DNA of 64,000 nt from JASHVB01 sp963780805 (GTDB taxonomy: Bacteria; Pseudomonadota; Alphaproteobacteria; Acetobacterales; Acetobacteraceae): positions 248,001 to 312,000 of the forward strand of contig CAWADP010000025.1 of the NCBI GenBank assembly GCA_963780805.1. Reading direction: 5' to 3'. Below are positions 8,464-17,357 of the stretch, one piece after another; position 1 is the first letter of the stretch, and each line of letters opens with the position of its first letter. The notes beneath the pieces are model-generated. The model was given only the letters and a program-made list of their open reading frames with translations, had not been told where the DNA came from and did no database searches. The translations under genes and the position numbers were made by a program.

Positions 8464-9771
8464 ATGATGGACCCGAGCTTCATCACCAAACTGGCGCATC
8501 CCTTTTACGGCGACCACGTCCTATACCATGCATACGATCTCCGCCCAGGAGCAACGACCTTCCGCGCATGGGCATTCAACGGATGGCGAAAGGAGAGTCT
8601 GTCCTGGCGAAACGGATGCTACATACACGCAGGTTTATCGCGCGGCGGCCCGATCTCGATCAAAGGCCCCGAGGCGAAGAGATACTTGCAAAGCATCTTG
8701 ATCAATAGCCTTGCGAGATTTCCGGTCGGCAGCATGAAGCACGGTGTGATGTGCACCGATGACGGCTTGATTGCCGCACATGGCATCATTGAATGCAAGA
8801 GCGAAGATCATTTCGAATCGTTTGCCGGTGGGCCGCCGGGACTGTTCTTCAGCCCCGAGGTGCCGTTCGACGTTGAGATCAAGCGGCTTGACCATTATCT
8901 GTTCCAGATCGCGGGACCAACGTCATTGCAGGTTCTCGAGAAGGCGACCGGCGAAAACCTGCGCGATGTCAAGTTCCTTCGTTTCCGCAACACCAGAATC
9001 AACGGCATCAGGACCGAGATTGCGCGTATCGGCATGACCGGCGGCCTGGCATATGAGTTGCACGGCCCCGCCGAAGAAGGTCCGGCAATCTATGAAGCCG
9101 TATTCCAGGCAGGCCAGGAATTAGGCATCGAGCGGCTCGGCTGGGGCACCTATCTCGTCAACCATATCGAGGGTGGCTTCCCACAGGTAACCTGGACCTT
9201 TGTACCGGCATTCCCAGGCGCGGAGCGGCTGGAGACGATGCGGTGGTGGCAGGTCTCGGGATCGGTTGATCCTACCAACACGCGCGCGCGCATGCGCACA
9301 CCGGTCGAAGTCAGATGGCAGAACATGGCCAGGTTCGATCACGACTTCGTTGGACGCGACGCTCTGGCCGCCGAGATCGTAAATCCGAAGCGCACTACCG
9401 TCACCTTGTGTTGGAATGCCGATGACGTGCTTGATACCTACGCTTCACTGGTCCGGCCAGGCGAGCCCTACAAGCAGGTCGACCTTCCCTATGCGCCACA
9501 GCGGTGGCCAATGGCACATGCCGATCATGTTATTAAGGATGGACGCCAAATCGGCTTCTCATCTGGCATTATTTATAGTTCTCACTTCCGACAATTTTTG
9601 TCGCTTGGATGCATCGACGTCGGGATGTCCGATATCGGAAACGAAGTCGTCGTGCAGTGGGGCGACCATGGCGGGCCAATCAAGAGCATTCATTCGACCG
9701 TCGCGCGGTTTCCATATTTCAAGGATGGACGCAACAGCGACCTCGATGTCACCACAAGCGTGACCGGATAG
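8464..9771 (+). CDS. Aminomethyltransferase/O-demethylase family protein (GcvT-like, LigM/DesA-like)
   Basis: 435 residues. It has the tetrahydrofolate-binding GcvT fold: GGPISIKGPEAKRYLQSILI, MKHGVMCTDDGLIAAHGII, a central HYLFQIAGPTSLQVLEKATG, RIGMTGGLAYELHG, and a C-terminal barrel region (FVGRDALAAEI, GRQIGFSSGIIYSSHFRQ). The length and motifs resemble the aromatic O-demethylases LigM (vanillate) and DesA (syringate), which move a methyl group from a methoxyl to tetrahydrofolate. The substrate cannot be read from sequence. The ATG at 8464 is chosen because GGAGGA precedes it by 5 bp; the open frame extends to 8392. It is followed by an epoxide-hydrolase-like gene in the same direction, then transposase remnants, so the pair looks acquired. 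Confidence 0.75.
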   Translation: MMDPSFITKLAHPFYGDHVLYHAYDLRPGATTFRAWAFNGWRKESLSWRNGCYIHAGLSRGGPISIKGPEAKRYLQSILINSLARFPVGSMKHGVMCTDDGLIAAHGIIECKSEDHFESFAGGPPGLFFSPEVPFDVEIKRLDHYLFQIAGPTSLQVLEKATGENLRDVKFLRFRNTRINGIRTEIARIGMTGGLAYELHGPAEEGPAIYEAVFQAGQELGIERLGWGTYLVNHIEGGFPQVTWTFVPAFPGAERLETMRWWQVSGSVDPTNTRARMRTPVEVRWQNMARFDHDFVGRDALAAEIVNPKRTTVTLCWNADDVLDTYASLVRPGEPYKQVDLPYAPQRWPMAHADHVIKDGRQIGFSSGIIYSSHFRQFLSLGCIDVGMSDIGNEVVVQWGDHGGPIKSIHSTVARFPYFKDGRNSDLDVTTSVTG

Positions 9772-9942
9772 CCTGGACCAGGGCGTCTTGCCACCATGCG
9801 TCTCCCAGCGCGCCGACCAGTTACCGTACTGCGCCTTATGCGGCAGGCGAGCGAACCATTTGCCGATCAACCAGATGGTGATTACAAAGCTTGGATGCGG
9901 CCCTGTTGCACGGCCGCACTTGCTACCTTACGCGGTGGAAGA

Positions 9943-10842
9943 ATGCCGACCCTGAAGACCATTCAAACGACGGTCTTGGAAATCGCCTTTCTCGATGAAG
10001 GCGCGGCCGCAGGTTGGCCGATTATCTTAGCGCATGGCTTTCCCTATGACGTACATGCCTATGATGAGGTCATCCCGCGTCTCGCACAGGCGGGAGCACG
10101 TGTGATCGTGCCATATCTGCGCGGCTTCGGCCCCACGCGCTTTCTGTCCAAAGGTACGATGCGGAGTGGGCAACAGGCTGCGCTTGGCCAAGACCTTATC
10201 GATCTGCTTGATGCTCTCGGCATACAGCGCGCCATACTGGCCGGCTACGACTGGGGTGGCTTAGCGTCCTGCGTTGCATCAGCTCTGTGGTCAGAACGCG
10301 TGACCGGCCTCGTCTCATATGCCGGCTATGACGTGATCGACGTGGAGCGACTTGGACACGCCTACGCACCGGCTTTGGAGCAGGTGCTCTGGTATCAGCA
10401 TTTGTTTCAGTTGGAGCGCGGACGCGAGTGCCTGACGCAGCATCGTCGTGAGTTGTGCCGCATCCTTTGGGAGCAGTGGTCGCCTGGCTGGACGTTCGAC
10501 GATGCCACCTTCAAGAGGACGGCTTCCTCCTTCGACAACCCGGACTTCGTCGATGTGGTGATTCACTGCTATCGCTTCTGCTTCGGGACGGCGGCAGGCG
10601 ACCCGGCTCTCGCATCGCTGGAAGATCGCTTGGCGGGAAAACCCAGGATCGGCGTTCCCACGATCACTTTCGATGGCACGCAAGACCCGCTCAAGCCGGG
10701 TGGCACTGCGAACCACGCCACGATGTTCACTGCTCGTTACGAGCATCGCGTTGTGGAGTGCGGCCACAATCTGCCGTGGGAAGCGCCCCAGGATTTCGCT
10801 GATGCGATCCTGACTGTTCGAGCATGGACAGCTGAAGTTTGA
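9943..10842 (+). CDS. Alpha/beta hydrolase, epoxide hydrolase-like
   Basis: 299 residues from ATG 9943, with GGTGGAAG just upstream; the frame is open from 9796 but the family begins near MPTLKTIQTTVLEIAFLDEG. The oxyanion motif HGFPYD is present, and the nucleophile elbow reads GYDWGG, i.e. an aspartate as in epoxide hydrolases and haloalkane dehalogenases rather than a serine. The acid is probably in FDGTQDPLKP and the catalytic histidine in VECGHNLPWEAP. It is predicted to be cytosolic. It lies 171 bp after the demethylase-like gene and may act in the same catabolic route on an aromatic or epoxide intermediate; that link is inferred from position only. Confidence 0.78.
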   Translation: MPTLKTIQTTVLEIAFLDEGAAAGWPIILAHGFPYDVHAYDEVIPRLAQAGARVIVPYLRGFGPTRFLSKGTMRSGQQAALGQDLIDLLDALGIQRAILAGYDWGGLASCVASALWSERVTGLVSYAGYDVIDVERLGHAYAPALEQVLWYQHLFQLERGRECLTQHRRELCRILWEQWSPGWTFDDATFKRTASSFDNPDFVDVVIHCYRFCFGTAAGDPALASLEDRLAGKPRIGVPTITFDGTQDPLKPGGTANHATMFTARYEHRVVECGHNLPWEAPQDFADAILTVRAWTAEV

Positions 10843-10902
10843 GAAGCGAAGCGATACGATTTGGGTATGCCGATAACGAACCGTACTGATACCCCGAGTC
10901 GC

Positions 10903-11176
10903 TCATACTGAGGGGTACAGCCTCTTCAACTTAACGCGGGCGTTGTCGGTGGTGAACTGCCAATCCGCCTTTGTGTGAGTTTTGTTGCGGCTGTTCTCCC
11001 AGGCGGCGACTTCCTCGACCAGGGTCTTCTTGTCAGGAATGCGTCGATCAAGACACTGACCTGACAACACGCTGAGTTCGGATTCAGCCAGATCCAGCCA
11101 GCTGCCGTGTTTGGGCGTGTAGTGCCACTCAAACCGTTCGACCAACCGACGCGCCTCCGGGGCGGAGAAGGCTTCG
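10903..11176 (-). pseudogene. IS630-family transposase, C-terminal fragment
   Basis: The minus strand encodes SAPEARRLVERFEWHYTPKH, then GSWLDLAESELSVLSGQCLD, RRIPDKKTLVEEVAAWENSR and TDNARVKLKRLYPSV followed by a stop. This is the familiar end of an IS630 DDE transposase, including the region around the final catalytic glutamate (AESE). Similarity stops at about 11176. The reading frame continues to 11400 but through unrelated sequence that is antisense to the IS66 fragment. The N-terminal DNA-binding half and first aspartates are missing. Confidence 0.8.
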
Positions 11177-11349
11177 CAGCAGTCTACTCGCTGACCGAGA
11201 CCGCAAAGCTGAACATGCTCGATCCCGAGGACTACCTGCGCCAGGTGCTGCAGCGTATCGCAGAACATCCGGTCAAGCGGGTCCATGAACTGCTGCCGTG
11301 GAACCTCGCCGACGTCCGGGCGAGGCTCGATCAGCGTGAGGCTGCCTGA
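11177..11349 (+). pseudogene. IS66-family TnpC transposase, C-terminal fragment
   Basis: The plus strand reads AAVYSLTETAKLNMLDPEDY, LRQVLQRIAEHPVKRVHELL and PWNLADVRARLDQREAA before a TGA at 11347-11349. This is the typical C-terminal tail of the IS66 TnpC transposase (Y-S-L-x-E-T-A-K-L-N, R-I-A-x-H-P, E-L-L-P-W). The upstream catalytic core is absent. The IS630 fragment begins on the opposite strand immediately to the left. Confidence 0.8.
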
Positions 11350-11548
11350 GACGGAATTATAGCCCAGCACCGTGTCACGCCGACAGGCGGGGCTGACCAC
11401 ACGCTATCGCTGCTGACCGAACAGCATGATGACTTCCTCGACGAAGCCCGCGACGTGCTGCGCGCCGGATTGCAGACCTCGCCGTGGATATCGGTCGATG
11501 ACACCGGCGCACGGCATAAGGTGAAGGGAACTGCTTCTGCACGCAGAT
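11350..11548 (+). pseudogene. Frameshifted transposase fragment
   Basis: In frame after the IS66 stop, the strand reads LLTEQHDDFLDEARDVLRAG, LQTSPWISVDDTGARHK and then, after a shift of one base near 11521, GNCFCTQIGN. The run DDTGARHK...CTQIGN is typical of a transposase catalytic region (first aspartates). I recall it from IS-encoded proteins but cannot name the family with certainty. It lacks both ends. Confidence 0.6.
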
Positions 11549-11607
11549 CGGCAATCAGTCGATTTTCTTTCCGATTCGCCTGCACGCTAGCTCGGACTGA
11601 CTTGTGC

Positions 11608-12915
11608 CTACGGCCGCCCGATGCAGTGGTAGGCGAATCCGGCCTTCCGCATCGCCGCCGGGTCGTAGATGTTGCGCAGGTCCACCAGGACGCGTCCGCG
11701 CATTGCATGCCGCAGCCGCATCGCTGACAGTGCGCGAAACTCGTTCCACTCGGTGATCACTACCAGCGCATCAGCAGCGGTCGCGGCATCGAGCGAATCG
11801 CGGCAGTACTCCACCCCTCCCGGCAGCACCGCACGCGCTTGCTCCATCCCCGCCGGATCGAAGGCGCGGATCGCCGCGCCATCTCCCGCGAGCCGGGCGA
11901 TGATCGAGATCGACGGTGAATCCCGCATGTCGTCGGTCTCAGGCTTAAAGGTAAGCCCGAGCACGGCGATCGTCTTCCCCCGCACCGAGCCGCCGCAAGC
12001 ATCGATGATCCGCCGGGCCATGCTGGATTTGCGGGCGTCGTTCACCGCCACCGTCGCTTCCACCAACCGCGACGGCGCGCCGTAATCAAGCGCCGTGCGC
12101 ATGAGCGCCAACGTATCCTTGGGGAAGCAGGAGCCCCCATAGCCCGGCCCGGGATGCAGGAACTTGCGGCCGATCCGACCATCCAGCCCAATGCCGCGGG
12201 CCACGTCGTGCACGTTGGCATCGACCTTCTCGCACAGGTCCGCCATCTCGTTGATGAAGGTAACCTTCATCGCCAGGAAGGCGTTGGCGGCGTATTTGGT
12301 CAGCTCCGCCGTCTCGATGCCGGTGAATACAATTGGCGCCTCGATCAGGTAGAGCGGGCGGTAGAGTTGGCGCAGCACTTCCCGTGCCCGTTCGGACTCG
12401 GTGCCGATCACCACCCGGTCGGGCCGCATGAAATCGGCGATAGCGCTGCCCTCGCGCAGGAATTCGGGATTGGAGGCGACGTCGAATTCCAGGTCGGGAC
12501 GGACGGAGCGGATGATCTCCGCGACGCGGCGGCCGGTGCCGACCGGGACCGTGGACTTGGTGATGATCACCGCATAATCGGTCAGCGCCCGCGCGACTTG
12601 TTCGGCGGCGGCATAGACGTAGCTGAGATCCGCATGGCCGTCACCGCGGCGGGTGGGGGTGCCGACTGCGACGAACACCGCCTCGGCGCCGTGCACGGCC
12701 TCGGTCAGGTTGCCGGTGAACGCGAGCCGGCCGGCGGCAATGTTCTCCGCCACCAGCTTGTCCAGCCCGGGCTCGTAGATCGGCATGCGGCCTTCCTGCA
12801 GCGAGGCAAGCTTGCCGGCGTCCACCTCCACGACGGCGACATCGTTGCTAAACTCGGCGAAGCAGGTGCCAGAGACAAGGCCGACATAGCCGCCGCCGAT
12901 CATCGCAATATGCAC
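11608..12915 (-). CDS. ugd: UDP-glucose 6-dehydrogenase
   Basis: 435 residues, normal length. It oxidises UDP-glucose to UDP-glucuronate with two NAD+, for exopolysaccharide or lipid sugar synthesis. The N-terminal Rossmann motif is IAMIGGGYVGLVSGTCFAEF; AVFVAVGTPTRRGDGHADLS, KSTVPVGTGRRVAEII and SNPEFLREGSAI follow. The central helix has NAFLAMKVTFINEMADLCEK, the catalytic cysteine sits in GGSCFPKDTLAL, and the C-terminal domain has VLGLTFKPETDDMRDSPS. It is transcribed leftwards towards the transposon remnants. There is no sugar cluster beside it, although a methyltransferase-glycosyltransferase and a membrane glycosyltransferase-like gene lie elsewhere in the window. Confidence 0.95.
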   Translation of the reverse strand: MHIAMIGGGYVGLVSGTCFAEFSNDVAVVEVDAGKLASLQEGRMPIYEPGLDKLVAENIAAGRLAFTGNLTEAVHGAEAVFVAVGTPTRRGDGHADLSYVYAAAEQVARALTDYAVIITKSTVPVGTGRRVAEIIRSVRPDLEFDVASNPEFLREGSAIADFMRPDRVVIGTESERAREVLRQLYRPLYLIEAPIVFTGIETAELTKYAANAFLAMKVTFINEMADLCEKVDANVHDVARGIGLDGRIGRKFLHPGPGYGGSCFPKDTLALMRTALDYGAPSRLVEATVAVNDARKSSMARRIIDACGGSVRGKTIAVLGLTFKPETDDMRDSPSISIIARLAGDGAAIRAFDPAGMEQARAVLPGGVEYCRDSLDAATAADALVVITEWNEFRALSAMRLRHAMRGRVLVDLRNIYDPAAMRKAGFAYHCIGRP

Positions 12916-13215
12916 GTGTCAGGCTCCTTACCGGTACTGTGGGCGGCAAAGCACGGAAACGGAAACAGCGGAAAGCAGATACTGATGCGGCGACTGAGGG
13001 TTGGGGGAGCGGTCATCCCAAGGTCGATCTCGGCAAAACGCACCAGCCAGCCGCCCCCGCCTGCCATTCGGCGGCAGCAGCCTCTCGGTGGCGAACGCCT
13101 CCTGCACCCACGCCCCTCGTCTCTGACCCCTATGGCGCCGGTGGCGGTCTGAGGCGTCAGGGCCGCGGCACGGCCTCTACGGTTCTATCCGCATATCCCT
13201 TTCCGTTGGGTTAAT
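12916..13215. other. 300-bp intergenic region upstream of ugd
   Basis: It lies between the start of ugd and the stop of the phosphoesterase gene, both on the minus strand. It must carry the ugd promoter, but I see no clear -35/-10 pair, hairpin or repeat. The small frames here have no recognisable product. Confidence 0.5.
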
Positions 13216-14169
13216 TCAAGGCCCAGCACACCGCAACTGGTGCAGCGTCACCTCCGGCGGGCAGTTCAACCGCACGTCGACGAGCGAAGTACCGCTGCCG
13301 GTCGAGGTGTAGCCGCGCATATCGTGGTACTGCCATGCGCCGCGAGCGAAACGGCGGGCATGGCGGGCATAAGTCTTCAGCGGCATGCCATTCGGCAGGC
13401 AGATCTGTCCGCCATGGGTGTGGCCGCACAGCATCAGGTCGAAGCCGGCATGCGCGGCGTGACGGTACGGCTCCGGCGTGTGCGATAGCAGGATGGACAC
13501 ACCATCGTCCGGCAACGCCTCTGCGGCGCGATGGAAGTTGTCCAGCCGGTAGAAATGCGCGTCCTCGATGCCCGCCAGGTAGATAGCCGCGTCGCCGCGG
13601 CGGATCGCGGTCCATTCGTTCAGCAGCATCCAGTAGCCCAGCGCTTCCATGCCCGGCACCAGCCGCAGTGTGTCGTGGTTGCCCAGCACGGCATAGGGCT
13701 TGCCTTTCAGGTGCGGGCGCAGCGTGGCCAATCCGGCGAGGGTGGCCTCGAACGGGCCGTAACTCAGGGCGCGATAATCGCCAGTCAGCACGCACAGGTC
13801 GTAGTCCAGGCCGCGCACGGCCTCGATCAGCACGGCGGGGAAATCCGGTGCGGCGTCGATGTGCAGGTCGGACAGATGCAGCACGGTGAAGCCGTCGAAG
13901 GCGGTCGGCAGGTGGGGCAACACGATGTCATGCCGCCGTAGCACCAGGCGTCGCGCATTGCGGCGGGCGCGACCGAGCATCCCACTGATCCGCAGGCTGC
14001 CGCGCACTAGCCCGTGCAGCGAGTGCCAGTTGTCGATGTGGAAGAAATGCGTGCGGTGGCCGCGCACGCGCGCCTCGAAATCATGCTCCATCCCGAGGCG
14101 CTGACGCACGTACAGAAGGCCGGCGCGTGCGGCCAGCGCTGCCAGCTCGGGATCCTCGGCGTCCAGCAT
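13216..14169 (-). CDS. Metallophosphoesterase (calcineurin-like)
   Basis: About 317 residues. All motifs of the binuclear-metal calcineurin fold are present: HLSDLHIDAAP, VLTGDYRALSYG (GD), VLGNHDTLRL (GNHD), LLSHTPEPYRHA, and CGHTHGGQICLP (GHTHGG). The last resembles the YaeI/UDP-2,3-diacylglucosamine-hydrolase-like membrane-associated phosphoesterases. No clear transmembrane segment is visible. The frame extends to 14247, overlapping the upstream hydrolase gene by 70 bp; ATG at 14169 (MLDAEDPELAALA) leaves a 9-bp gap and is preferred, but the longer start cannot be excluded. It is probably co-transcribed with the gene that ends at 14178. The substrate is unknown. Confidence 0.82.
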   Translation of the reverse strand: MLDAEDPELAALAARAGLLYVRQRLGMEHDFEARVRGHRTHFFHIDNWHSLHGLVRGSLRISGMLGRARRNARRLVLRRHDIVLPHLPTAFDGFTVLHLSDLHIDAAPDFPAVLIEAVRGLDYDLCVLTGDYRALSYGPFEATLAGLATLRPHLKGKPYAVLGNHDTLRLVPGMEALGYWMLLNEWTAIRRGDAAIYLAGIEDAHFYRLDNFHRAAEALPDDGVSILLSHTPEPYRHAAHAGFDLMLCGHTHGGQICLPNGMPLKTYARHARRFARGAWQYHDMRGYTSTGSGTSLVDVRLNCPPEVTLHQLRCAGP

Positions 14170-14177
14170 TTTCAGGT

Positions 14178-15359
14178 TCAGTGCAGCAGGCCCCGCATTG
14201 CGAGGTTCCGCATCAGGGCTCCCGCCCCGAACGTCCAGGGTTCGCATTGGTCAGTTGGGCGCATGCGGTTCACCAGCCGGCCTAGCGTCGGCGCGGTGAT
14301 GGTGACGATGTCGCCCGTCTTGTGAGTGAAACCCTGGCTGCGCGCATCGCGGTCCTGCACCGGGGCGAACATGGTGCCAAGGAACAACACGGCGCCGTCC
14401 GGGTAGGGATGGTGCGGGTTCACCATCTGCGCCACCAGGTCAGCCGGATCGCGGCTGATCTGCGCGATCGAGGAACTGCCTTCCAGCACGAACCCGTCCT
14501 CGCCGGCGACGCGCAGTGTCACTGTGGTGTGGCGGATGTCGTCCAGCGTGAAGCCGGCGTCGAACAGACGCAGGAAGGGGCCGACGGCGCAGGAGGCGGT
14601 ATTGTCCTTCGCCTTGCCGAGCAGCAGCGCGGAGCGGCCCTCGACATCGCGCAGGTTCACGTCGTTGCCCAGCGTGGCACCGACGATGCGGCCTGCGGAA
14701 GAGACCGCCAGCACGACCTCTGGCTCCGGATTGTTCCAGGCGGAGGCTGGATGGATACCCGCATCAGTGGCGGTACCGACCGAGGCCATCGGCTGGCACT
14801 TGGTGAAGATCTCGGCATCCGGACCGATCCCGACTTCCAGGTACTGGCTCCAGGCGCCCTGGGCGATCAGCACCTGCTTCAGTTGCGCCGCCTGCGGGGA
14901 CCCGGGCCGCAGTTTCGCCAGGTCGTCGCCGACCAGCCGCTGCACCTCCGCGCGGATAGCCGAGGCAGCGTGGAGGTCGCCGCGGGCACGTTCCTCGATC
15001 ACGCGTTCCAACATCGAAATGGCGAAGGTGACGCCGGCCGCCTTGACGGCTTGCAGGTCGATCGGTGCCAGCAAATGAGGTTTCGCCGGATCACGGGTTT
15101 CGGGCGGCGTGTTGGCAAGGACGTCGCCGATGTTGCCGAGGCACTCGCCGTTGGCCGCACGGAGGGCCGCGGCCGGGTCGGGGCTCTCGCACAGGTCACG
15201 CATGGTGGGGAATGTGCGGGAGATGTCCCATGCGGCGTTGTCCCGGATTGCCACCACCGACGGACCGTGCACATCCGGCCGCCAGACCCGCCCGGCCAGC
15301 GCGGCATCCGCGGCATCCTCGGGCAGCGCCGGACGCGCCGCTACGCTGAGCTGGGCCAT
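14178..15359 (-). CDS. Fumarylacetoacetate hydrolase-family protein (possible 2-keto-3-deoxy-pentonate dehydratase)
   Basis: 393 residues from ATG 15359, with GGGAGA a few bases upstream; a longer frame to 15416 is less likely. The fold signature is in the middle: NNPEPEVVLAVSSAGRIVG, TLGNDVNLRDVEGRSALLLG, KAKDNTASCAVGPFLRLFD, with acidic metal ligands in EPEVVL and GNDVN, and a C-terminal GAVLFLGTMFAPVQDR and HKTGDIVTITAPTLG. Length and motifs resemble the pentonate-pathway dehydratases (XylX-type, acting on 2-keto-3-deoxy-xylonate/arabinonate) more than true fumarylacetoacetase. This is family memory, and no sugar dehydrogenase or dehydratase is adjacent. Confidence 0.72.
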   Translation of the reverse strand: MAQLSVAARPALPEDAADAALAGRVWRPDVHGPSVVAIRDNAAWDISRTFPTMRDLCESPDPAAALRAANGECLGNIGDVLANTPPETRDPAKPHLLAPIDLQAVKAAGVTFAISMLERVIEERARGDLHAASAIRAEVQRLVGDDLAKLRPGSPQAAQLKQVLIAQGAWSQYLEVGIGPDAEIFTKCQPMASVGTATDAGIHPASAWNNPEPEVVLAVSSAGRIVGATLGNDVNLRDVEGRSALLLGKAKDNTASCAVGPFLRLFDAGFTLDDIRHTTVTLRVAGEDGFVLEGSSSIAQISRDPADLVAQMVNPHHPYPDGAVLFLGTMFAPVQDRDARSQGFTHKTGDIVTITAPTLGRLVNRMRPTDQCEPWTFGAGALMRNLAMRGLLH

Positions 15360-15674
15360 GCCGTCTCCCTTGCTGCTGCCGGGCAGCGAAACTAGCGCGC
15401 GGTGCGATGGCGGCAAAGGCCGCTCGATTACGGACCTTGCACGTGCCGGAACACTGGCGGGTGGCTTCCGGCGAAACCGCTCCTATGGCCCATTATTCCG
15501 CAACCGACTATATCTTTTTGGTCAGATTTGTTGATCGCGGAAAACCGCACCCCTTTTTGCCACACTGATACACCATCAGAAGCCTCGAGACGCGATGCAG
15601 GGAACGCCGGCGGCAGCCGCCTCGGCGTGCGATGTGTCGTGCGACGTTCCAGCACATAGAGACCCGTCCGCGTC
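15360..15674. promoter_or_regulatory. Divergent intergenic region (315 bp) before the efflux gene
   Basis: This separates the leftward hydrolase gene from the rightward MFS gene, so it must hold promoters for both. Near 15536-15560 there is a short hairpin GCGG-AAAA-CCGC followed by a T-run (CCCCTTTTTGCC), terminator-like on the plus strand, and TGATACACCATCA at about 15566 is a small palindrome. I cannot assign an operator, and no regulator gene lies beside the pump. Confidence 0.35.
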
Positions 15675-17198
15675 ATGAACCATTTGCTGCTCACTTTTCC
15701 CAACTTCAAACACCGGCCGGCGGGAGAAGGGCTGATCGCACGCCAGCGATGGCAGTGGGCGGTGCTTACGGTAGTCCTTGTCGGCGCCACGATGTCGGCG
15801 CTCGACATCAGCATCGTGAACATCGCCTTGCCAACCATCAAGAATGAATTCGACGTCCGCCTGTCACTGGTCGAGTGGATATCTATCGCCTACATGATTG
15901 TCCTGGCGATTGCGCTGCCCATTGTGGGACGCTTGGCCGACATCTACGGCCGCAGCCTGCTTTACAATATCGGATTTGGCATCTTCGTCGTCGGTTCCGC
16001 CCTGTGCGGCTTGGCGCCCGATGCGGTGTTCCTGATCTTCGCGCGCGGGTTGCAAGCGATCGGCGCCGCTTTGCTGCAAGCCAATTCCGTCGCCCTGATC
16101 ACGCAGGTCTTTCGATCGAGGGAATTGGGCCGGGCGCTGGGCGTCCAGGCGGCGACGCAGGCCACGGCCATGGCACTCGGCCCGTTCATTGGCGCCATGC
16201 TGGTCGCATTGGTCGGGTGGAGGTCCATTTTTTATGTCAATGTCCCGATCGGCATCGTCGGGGGCGTTGCAGCGCATTTCGTTCTGCCGCGGTACCATCC
16301 GCCAGCCGGACGCGCGAAGATCGACTATCCCGGTATCGTCCTGTTCGCCGCCGCACTGATGAGTCTTGCCATCGGCGTGAACCACGCCGAGGCCCGCGGC
16401 TGGGGCTCGCCAATCGTGTTCGTTGAACTGGCGTTCGGCATGGCCTGCCTCCTCGGCTTCGTCATGATCGAGCGACGGACCAAGAGCCCGATGATCGATC
16501 TTTCGCTGTTCCGGCGCTACCCACTGATTGCCGGCAACGCCACCGCCTTCCTGGCGTACTACGCTCTGTTCGCCATTCTGTTCTTGCTGCCGTTCTATTT
16601 CGAGCAGGTGCTGGGCTACAGCACATTGCTGACGGGCATCCTGCTGATGCCGGTGCCGGCGTCGATGGCCGTGCTCGCGCCATTCGCCGGCGCCGCCTGC
16701 GACCAATTCGGGGCGCGAAATCTCACGCTGGCCGGTTCAGGCATGCTGATGGCCGGAGCATTCATGCTGATCTCCACCTCCAGCGCACGTGACCCGGCGT
16801 TGCTGATTGTGGCGATGGCGATCCTGGGCGCCGGGCTGGGCCTGTTCACCCCAGCCAACAACCGCGCCACCATGGCGGCGACACCGCGCGACAAACTCGG
16901 TGTGATGGGCGGCTTGCTCAACATGATGCGCTCGCTCGGCCTGATCTTCGGCATCGACATCTCCGGCATGCTGTTCATTTTGATCGCGCAAATAGAAGCC
17001 GGCAGCGTTACGAAGCACCAAACTGCCAGCCGGGCCATGGCCTTCCTGAGCAAGCCAGCATTCCTGGATGGCCTGCACGGCGTCATGATGTCGCTGGTCG
17101 TGGTCGCGTTGTTGGCAGCCATCTTCTCGTGGTTCCGCAGAGAGGAGGATGCAAACCGCCCAGCACCTGTCCACAACGAGCCGATCGAGCTGATGTGA
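15675..17198 (+). CDS. DHA2-family (EmrB/QacA-like) MFS multidrug transporter
   Basis: 507 residues, the usual size of 14-helix proton-driven drug exporters. The first helix carries the DHA motif D-I-S-I-V-N-I-A-L-P; motif A is GRLADIYGRS, and the motif C region reads ALGPFIGAMLVALVGWRS then IFYVNVPIG. Alternating hydrophobic segments continue to a short charged C-terminus (FRREEDANRPAP). It is located in the inner membrane and probably exports hydrophobic drugs or organic compounds; no membrane-fusion partner (EmrA) is adjacent. No clear ribosome-binding site precedes ATG 15675, but the N-terminus matches the family. It converges on zwf. Confidence 0.85.
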   Translation: MNHLLLTFPNFKHRPAGEGLIARQRWQWAVLTVVLVGATMSALDISIVNIALPTIKNEFDVRLSLVEWISIAYMIVLAIALPIVGRLADIYGRSLLYNIGFGIFVVGSALCGLAPDAVFLIFARGLQAIGAALLQANSVALITQVFRSRELGRALGVQAATQATAMALGPFIGAMLVALVGWRSIFYVNVPIGIVGGVAAHFVLPRYHPPAGRAKIDYPGIVLFAAALMSLAIGVNHAEARGWGSPIVFVELAFGMACLLGFVMIERRTKSPMIDLSLFRRYPLIAGNATAFLAYYALFAILFLLPFYFEQVLGYSTLLTGILLMPVPASMAVLAPFAGAACDQFGARNLTLAGSGMLMAGAFMLISTSSARDPALLIVAMAILGAGLGLFTPANNRATMAATPRDKLGVMGGLLNMMRSLGLIFGIDISGMLFILIAQIEAGSVTKHQTASRAMAFLSKPAFLDGLHGVMMSLVVVALLAAIFSWFRREEDANRPAPVHNEPIELM

Positions 17199-17244
17199 GG
17201 ACGCACGTCCAACGGTCTATCGGCACATCTGTACGAAAGACTAT

Positions 17245-17340
17245 TCCCCCTCCCTTGTGGGAGCGGGGTAGGGGAGGGGTCGAACAGACGGCATGTTTCG
17301 CCCCCTCCTCCCAGTCCCCTCCACAGGGCCTCCACAAGGG
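17245..17340. repeat. Family A palindromic element, copy A1
   Basis: A composite inverted repeat of CCCCCTCCCTTGTGGGAG type followed by GTAGGGGAGGGGT, a 30-bp spacer, then a complementary CCCCCTCCTCCCAGTCCCC and a CCACAAGGG end. It sits between the convergent MFS and zwf genes. It is one of nine related copies in the window (A1-A9). Confidence 0.7.
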
Positions 17341-17357
17341 ACCGAGAGACCTTACGT

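Larger units (their letters stand above)
10903..11560. mobile_element. Cluster of three truncated transposase genes
   Basis: Three unrelated transposase fragments abut without intact ends: an IS630-type 3' end on the minus strand (10903 to about 11176), an IS66 TnpC C-terminus on the plus strand (about 11177-11349), and an N-terminally truncated, frameshifted transposase on the plus strand (11350 to about 11548). No terminal inverted repeats or target duplications are evident. The fragments lie between the accessory hydrolase gene and ugd. Confidence 0.8.

Noticed and set aside
7818..8489. Minus-strand frame of about 220 codons before the demethylase gene
   Set aside because: Composition is Cys/Arg/Ser-rich, it crosses the hairpin at 7944, and it resembles no family.
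12154..13152. Long plus-strand frame opposite ugd
   Set aside because: It is an antisense shadow of ugd with a His/Gly/Asp-rich translation, typical of high-GC DNA.
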